A stretch of 8,175 nt of DNA from Clostridia bacterium (GTDB taxonomy: Bacteria > Bacillota > Clostridia > Oscillospirales > CAG-272): the NCBI GenBank assembly GCA_017648425.1, contig JAGCJD010000221.1:1-8175 (forward strand), given 5' to 3'. The translations under genes and the position numbers were made by a program. Below, one piece after another: positions 5,813 through 8,175 of the stretch (position 1 is the stretch's first letter; each line of letters starts with the position of its first letter). A model generated the notes under the pieces. The model was not told the origin of the DNA. It made no database searches and saw only the letters and a list, made by a program, of their open reading frames with translations.

Positions 5813-5854
5813 AAAAAACAGACCGAATGCAAGAATGCGCAAGGTCTGTTTTTT
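5813..5854. terminator. Bidirectional terminator between U32 and the minus-strand operon
   Basis: A 12-bp perfect stem AAAAAACAGACC (5813-5824) with GGTCTGTTTTTT (5843-5854) around an 18-nt loop. The A-run on one side and T-run on the other give a U-tract on both strands, so it can end the U32 transcript and also the converging minus-strand operon. Confidence 0.88.
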
Positions 5855-5878
5855 GATGTGTTTTTATAAAAATGGATA

Positions 5879-5915
5879 CTTACCTTTTTTGTAAAAAAGG
5901 TAAGCCAAAAAACTT
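5879..5915 (-). repeat. Palindromic repeat, copy C (inverted)
   Basis: Reading the minus strand, AAGTTTTTTGG (5915-5905) is followed by a 12-bp perfect stem: CTTACCTTTTTT on the plus strand (5879-5890) with AAAAAAGGTAAG (5893-5904), loop GT. The lead matches copies A and B exactly, but the outer stem is CTTACC rather than CATACC, with compensating changes in the other arm. Confidence 0.8.
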
Positions 5916-5942
5916 CAACAATTGGATTTGTTTGTTGTTTTT

Positions 5943-5999
5943 ATTTGTGCGTTATTATTTAATTTGTGTGTCATTATTTAATTTTTGCGTTATTTATTG
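5943..5999. repeat. Three 19-nt imperfect tandem repeats
   Basis: Units at 5943-5961, 5962-5980 and 5981-5999 follow the pattern ATTTGTGCGTTATTATTTA with a few substitutions. They fill most of the gap between copy C and the end of the minus-strand operon. No gene or other signal is visible in 5916-6018. Confidence 0.75.
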
Positions 6000-6018
6000 T
6001 TTTTCTCGGGGTATCAAT

Positions 6019-6426
6019 TTAGGTTACGAACAAAAGGGCGAGTAGAATGAGGGCTAGGTCGGGGTCTTTCCCATTTTGAAAAATTATGAGCGCCAAGGCA
6101 ATAAGCAAAAGCTCCTCCGAGCCAAGCTCCCCGAAGGGAGAGAGAATGGGGGCTTTCATGTGTTCACTTCCTGTTTTGCCACTGCATTCGTTGCAGTTGC
6201 CCGATGTCGTATCGTGAGCTTCCTTATCGGGCGAGGGGCGTTCAAGCGCCTCGCTATTCTCGCGTGGAGCGCTTGGGCGTGGCTCGGTGATGGCTTCGGG
6301 CTCTGCGTAATGCGTTCTGGGGCGCGTCATATCCTTGGCAGGCGTGGGAATGCGCGTTCTGTCGGAGAACGCGCTTCCGCTGTAATTTCTTGGAATTCTC
6401 ATATCTCTGTTGCTTCGCAAATACAT
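6019..6426 (-). CDS. Hypothetical protein, basic disordered head and hydrophobic tail (operon gene 3)
   Basis: A 135-aa protein I cannot name. Residues 1-95 are rich in Arg, Pro, Ser and Glu and probably disordered; they include RIPRNYSGSAF (10-20) and a CxxC (Cys78, Cys81). After a Pro/Gly hinge (93-102), two hydrophobic helices follow: LLLIALALIIF (106-116) and LALILLALLFV (124-134), joined by the polar turn QNGKDPD (117-123). Each is too short to cross a bilayer easily, so a membrane-seated hairpin or self-assembly segment is possible. GGGGAGGT (minus strand, 6431-6438) overlaps the stop of the preceding gene and lies 4 nt before the ATG. From memory, similar LLLIAL-type tails end small Clostridia proteins of unknown function. 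The opposite-strand reading of 6076-6483 has no ribosome binding site and is rejected. Confidence 0.75.
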   Translation of the reverse strand: MYLRSNRDMRIPRNYSGSAFSDRTRIPTPAKDMTRPRTHYAEPEAITEPRPSAPRENSEALERPSPDKEAHDTTSGNCNECSGKTGSEHMKAPILSPFGELGSEELLLIALALIIFQNGKDPDLALILLALLFVT

Positions 6427-6428
6427 TA

Positions 6429-6836
6429 CTACCTCCCCAAGCCCTTTACAAGCTCTGACATTTTTGAAATTTTCACGATATAATCCACCGCTGAACTGCG
6501 CGAGGGGCTCAAATAAGGTTTGAGCGCAAAAAGAAGCTTCTCGTGCCGACAGTCCCCACCCCCGCTTGCAAGCTTTGACAGCATAGGCAGAACGGACGCC
6601 ATGATAGCGCTCATGTCTGCGGAGGAGGCAGAGGCTTCCGCCACCTCGTGCTTACCAGCGACCGCTTCAACTGACGCCGCCTCGTGCGTATCGGAAGCGG
6701 TCGCTTTTTCTCCCCCTTCGCCACCAAGCCCCAAGGCTGATGCAACGCTCTGCAAAAGAGATGGATTTTCAAGCAGCTTACCAACCGCCTCGGAAATCTT
6801 GTCTGTCCCCAAGGCGGGAATTTCATTCTGGCTCAT
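6429..6836 (-). CDS. Hypothetical protein with Ala/Glu/Ser linker (operon gene 2)
   Basis: A 135-aa protein of unknown function, probably cytosolic. The N-terminal helix region (about 12-36, KISEAVGKLLENPSLLQSVASALG) leads to a low-complexity linker (37-75) dominated by Gly, Ala, Glu and Ser with two HE-containing segments. Next come a helix SAIMASVLPMLSKLA (76-90) and a C-terminal block HEKLLFALKPYLSPSR (98-113) followed by AVDYIVKISKMSELV (116-130). The ALKPYLS block with a following helix recalls conserved small Clostridia proteins I have seen without a function. Its ATG overlaps the stop codon of the upstream gene (ATGA), so translation is coupled, and its own ribosome binding site is weak. 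The gene carries a strong internal inverted repeat. No catalytic motif or membrane span is visible. Confidence 0.78.
   Translation of the reverse strand: MSQNEIPALGTDKISEAVGKLLENPSLLQSVASALGLGGEGGEKATASDTHEAASVEAVAGKHEVAEASASSADMSAIMASVLPMLSKLASGGGDCRHEKLLFALKPYLSPSRSSAVDYIVKISKMSELVKGLGR
6657..6709 (+). repeat. Intragenic inverted repeat with T-run, terminator-like on the plus strand
   Basis: Arms AGCGACCGCTTC (6657-6668) and GAAGCGGTCGCT (6694-6705) pair over 12 bp, with a 25-nt loop and TTTT after the second arm on the plus strand. It lies inside a gene coded on the opposite strand, so it would stop antisense transcription from the converging side, or fold in the sense mRNA. Confidence 0.6.
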
Positions 6837-7060
6837 TTTTTTGCACCGCCTTGATTTTGCTCATATCTGTTGACAATTCCTTGAAGCTCCTCGACACTTG
6901 CCGAGGAAATGGCGGAGCGAATGCTTGCAACGCTCGTTGTGTCAATGTTCAGCTCCGAGGGCGATATACCGCTCTGTGAGAGAAGCCGATTTATAACGCT
7001 GACAAGTTGACGGTCATTCAGGGCGAGCAGTCCTTCAAGCGCTTTTTTGTCTATCTGCAT
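6833..7060 (-). CDS. Hypothetical small helical protein (operon gene 1)
   Basis: A 75-aa protein that I do not recognise. It appears all-helical and cytosolic: KKALEGLLALNDRQLVSVI (5-23) then NRLLSQSGI (24-32), a Ser/Pro turn (33-43), and SIRSAISSASVEELQGIVNRY (46-66), with a polar tail. Cys and Trp are absent. The layout of a short helix, a GI turn and a second helical pair recalls small helical Clostridia proteins of unknown function. GGAGGT (minus strand, 7067-7072) lies 6 nt before the ATG and a good promoter lies just upstream, so the start is well supported. As the leading gene of a tightly packed operon it likely works with the next two products; a protein-interaction role is the most that can be inferred. 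Confidence 0.75.
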   Translation of the reverse strand: MQIDKKALEGLLALNDRQLVSVINRLLSQSGISPSELNIDTTSVASIRSAISSASVEELQGIVNRYEQNQGGAKK

Positions 7061-7090
7061 AAAAACACCTCCGAAAAGTATTCTGTTTAA

Positions 7091-7119
7091 ATTATATGCA
7101 AAATTCGGAATTTTGATAA
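7091..7119 (-). promoter_or_regulatory. Promoter of the three-gene minus-strand operon
   Basis: Minus strand: -35 box TTATCA (7114-7119, 4 of 6), 17-nt spacer, perfect -10 box TATAAT (7091-7096). Transcription should start near 7084, giving a leader of about 24 nt. Confidence 0.7.
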
Positions 7120-7124
7120 AACGC

Positions 7125-7153
7125 TAGACAAAATCTTCATTTTATGCTATACT
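7125..7153 (+). promoter_or_regulatory. Lipid kinase promoter (extended -10)
   Basis: The -35 box TAGACA (7125-7130, 5 of 6), a 17-nt spacer and the -10 box TATACT (7148-7153) preceded by TGC (7145-7147), an extended -10. Its -35 box is 5 bp from the -35 box of the divergent operon promoter. Confidence 0.8.
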
Positions 7154-7201
7154 CTAAGTTATGAATACCTTTAAAATAATATTCCTTGTCAGGAGATAAG
7201 A

Positions 7202-8175
7202 ATGAGATATTGCTTTATTATCAACCCCGCATCGGGAAAGTCCCACACCAAGGAGGGACTTGAAAACACCATAACAGAGGCATTTGCCGAGGCTGAGTTT
7301 TTTTATACAAAGGGCATTGGAGATGCTACCAATATAGCCGAGCAGCTCTGCCACGAGAGTGGTGACGAGGAGATACACATTTACGCGTGCGGAGGAGATG
7401 GAACGATTTCCGAGGTGGTAAACGGAATTATGCAGTCTGCGTATACCGAGAATGTTCGCCTTGGAGTTCTGCCTGTGGGCACGGGTAACGACCTTGTAAG
7501 AAGCTTTGGCTCAAAGGAGCAATTCCTTGACCTTAGGGCGCAAAGGAATGCGAGTGAGGTGAGCATAGACCTTATCCGCGCCAATGATTTTTACGCCGTA
7601 AATATGATAAATATAGGCTTTGACTGCCAGGTCGTGGTGAACATGGCAAGCTTTAAAAAGCATGTTCCTTCAAGGCTTGCTTACATATTCGGACTTATAT
7701 ATACTCTCGTGCGTAAGCCGGGCGTCAGAATGAATGCCTCCGCTGACGGCGAGGAGCAGAAAAGGGAGCTTTTGCTGTGTACATTTGCTAATGGCTCGTA
7801 TTGCGGGGGCGGATTTAAGTCCAATCCCAACGCGTCAGTTACCGATGGTAAGCTCAACGCGCTTTTTGTAAACAACATTTCCCGCACGAAATTCATAGGT
7901 CTTGTGGGAAGCTATAAAAAGGGAACTCACCTGACCGAAAAGAACGCAAAAATCCTCTCGGAGGGATTTGCCAAGCAATATAAGCTCAGCTTTGATGCCC
8001 CAACGGATATAAGCGTTGACGGAGAGATAATAAGAGTGTCCGAGCTTGAGCTCGAATGCGTATCGGGCGCTTTGCGTATGCTCGTTCCCGAGGGCTGCGC
8101 CGTACCGAGCGCGAAAAGCAGTCAACAGAGGTTATACAATGAAAATAATAGTTCTGTCCGACACACAGGGCAGAG
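7202..8175 (+). CDS. Diacylglycerol/lipid kinase, DagK family (3' end beyond window)
   Basis: A cytosolic, membrane-associated ATP-dependent lipid kinase of the YegS/BmrU/DgkB group, which phosphorylates diacylglycerol or a related lipid and so returns it to phosphatidic acid for phospholipid synthesis. Visible motifs are NPASGK (8-13), the nucleotide-binding GGDGT (64-68), PVGTGND (91-97) and the C-terminal beta-sandwich with NIGFDCQVV (137-145), CGGGFKSNPNASVTDGKLN (201-219) and SVDGE (271-275). AGGAG at 7191-7195 lies 6 nt before the ATG. The family usually ends near LRMLVPEGC (291-299), about 300 aa, yet this frame stays open to the window edge (324 codons), adding a polar tail that overlaps the next gene. 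That may be a real overlap or a frameshift near the end. The substrate is not provable here. Confidence 0.93.
   Translation, partial: MRYCFIINPASGKSHTKEGLENTITEAFAEAEFFYTKGIGDATNIAEQLCHESGDEEIHIYACGGDGTISEVVNGIMQSAYTENVRLGVLPVGTGNDLVRSFGSKEQFLDLRAQRNASEVSIDLIRANDFYAVNMINIGFDCQVVVNMASFKKHVPSRLAYIFGLIYTLVRKPGVRMNASADGEEQKRELLLCTFANGSYCGGGFKSNPNASVTDGKLNALFVNNISRTKFIGLVGSYKKGTHLTEKNAKILSEGFAKQYKLSFDAPTDISVDGEIIRVSELELECVSGALRMLVPEGCAVPSAKSSQQRLYNENNSSVRHTGQ
8127..8131 (+). promoter_or_regulatory. Ribosome binding site of the metallophosphoesterase-like gene
   Basis: AGAGG lies 7 nt before the ATG at 8139. It supports a real start inside the open kinase frame. Confidence 0.6.
8139..8175 (+). CDS. 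Metallophosphoesterase-like protein, 5' fragment
   Basis: Only 12 codons are present: MKIIVLSDTQGR. This matches the opening strand and first metal-binding loop of YfcE/MJ0936-type phosphodiesterases, which normally read SDTHG or SDxHG. Here the family's metal-binding His of DxH is Gln10. The gene lies in the +1 frame relative to the kinase and overlaps it by at least 37 nt. A ribosome binding site 7 nt upstream supports the start. With so little sequence, the family call is tentative and the activity open. Confidence 0.68.
   Translation, partial: MKIIVLSDTQGR

Noticed and set aside
5943..5999. CRISPR-like array
   Set aside because: The 19-nt units are directly adjacent with no spacers, are imperfect, and no cas gene is nearby.
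6076..6483. Plus-strand open frame of 135 codons opposite operon gene 3
   Set aside because: No ribosome binding site and an atypical Trp/Arg-rich product. The minus-strand gene has a strong ribosome binding site, tight operon spacing and a promoter.
6520..6873. Plus-strand open frame of 117 codons opposite operon genes 1-2
   Set aside because: Shadow of the minus-strand coding sequence; no ribosome binding site, and the product mirrors the Ala/Ser-rich linker.

Overview
The window reads as chromosomal DNA from a low- to mid-GC Gram-positive anaerobe of the class Clostridia, probably an uncultured gut or rumen relative of the Oscillospiraceae/Ruminococcaceae. Reasons: the order mazG - hup - rqcP, strong GGAGG ribosome binding sites, U-tract terminators, heavy AGA and ATA codon use, and A/T-rich palindromic repeats between genes. 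This placement rests on gene content and style, not on a database search. There is no rRNA, tRNA, CRISPR array, transposase or phage gene.

Layout. 1-226: intergenic DNA with two kinds of palindromic repeat. 227-2585 (+): mazG (nucleotide pyrophosphohydrolase), hup (HU) with its own promoter, leader palindrome and terminator, rqcP (S4 protein of ribosome quality control), and a DedA/VTT-family membrane protein closed by a terminator. 2659-3270 (-): plsY, a divergent glycerol-3-phosphate acyltransferase, with a palindrome at its predicted transcription start. 3431-5811 (+): zapA and a long U32-family protein (probably an RNA-hydroxylation enzyme rather than a protease), ended by a 12-bp bidirectional terminator. 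5855-6018: no gene; a third, inverted copy of the palindromic repeat and three 19-nt tandem repeats. 6019-7060 (-): a compact operon of three small unrecognised proteins. 7202-8175 (+): a diacylglycerol/lipid kinase driven by a promoter back-to-back with that of the minus-strand operon, and the first 12 codons of a metallophosphoesterase-like gene overlapping its 3' end.

How it fits together. Most genes are housekeeping: nucleotide-pool cleaning, nucleoid compaction, rescue of stalled ribosomes, Z-ring assembly and probable RNA modification. Three are tied to membrane lipids: PlsY makes lysophosphatidic acid, the lipid kinase returns diacylglycerol to phosphatidic acid, and VTT proteins move lipids across the bilayer. 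No direct coupling among these three is visible.

Best candidate for something undescribed: the three-gene minus-strand operon (a 75-aa helical protein, a 135-aa protein with an Ala/Glu/Ser linker, and a 135-aa protein with a basic disordered head and a paired hydrophobic tail). Its strict coupling and strong promoter suggest one complex. Second is the dispersed repeat family, whose stems differ between copies but keep perfect pairing.
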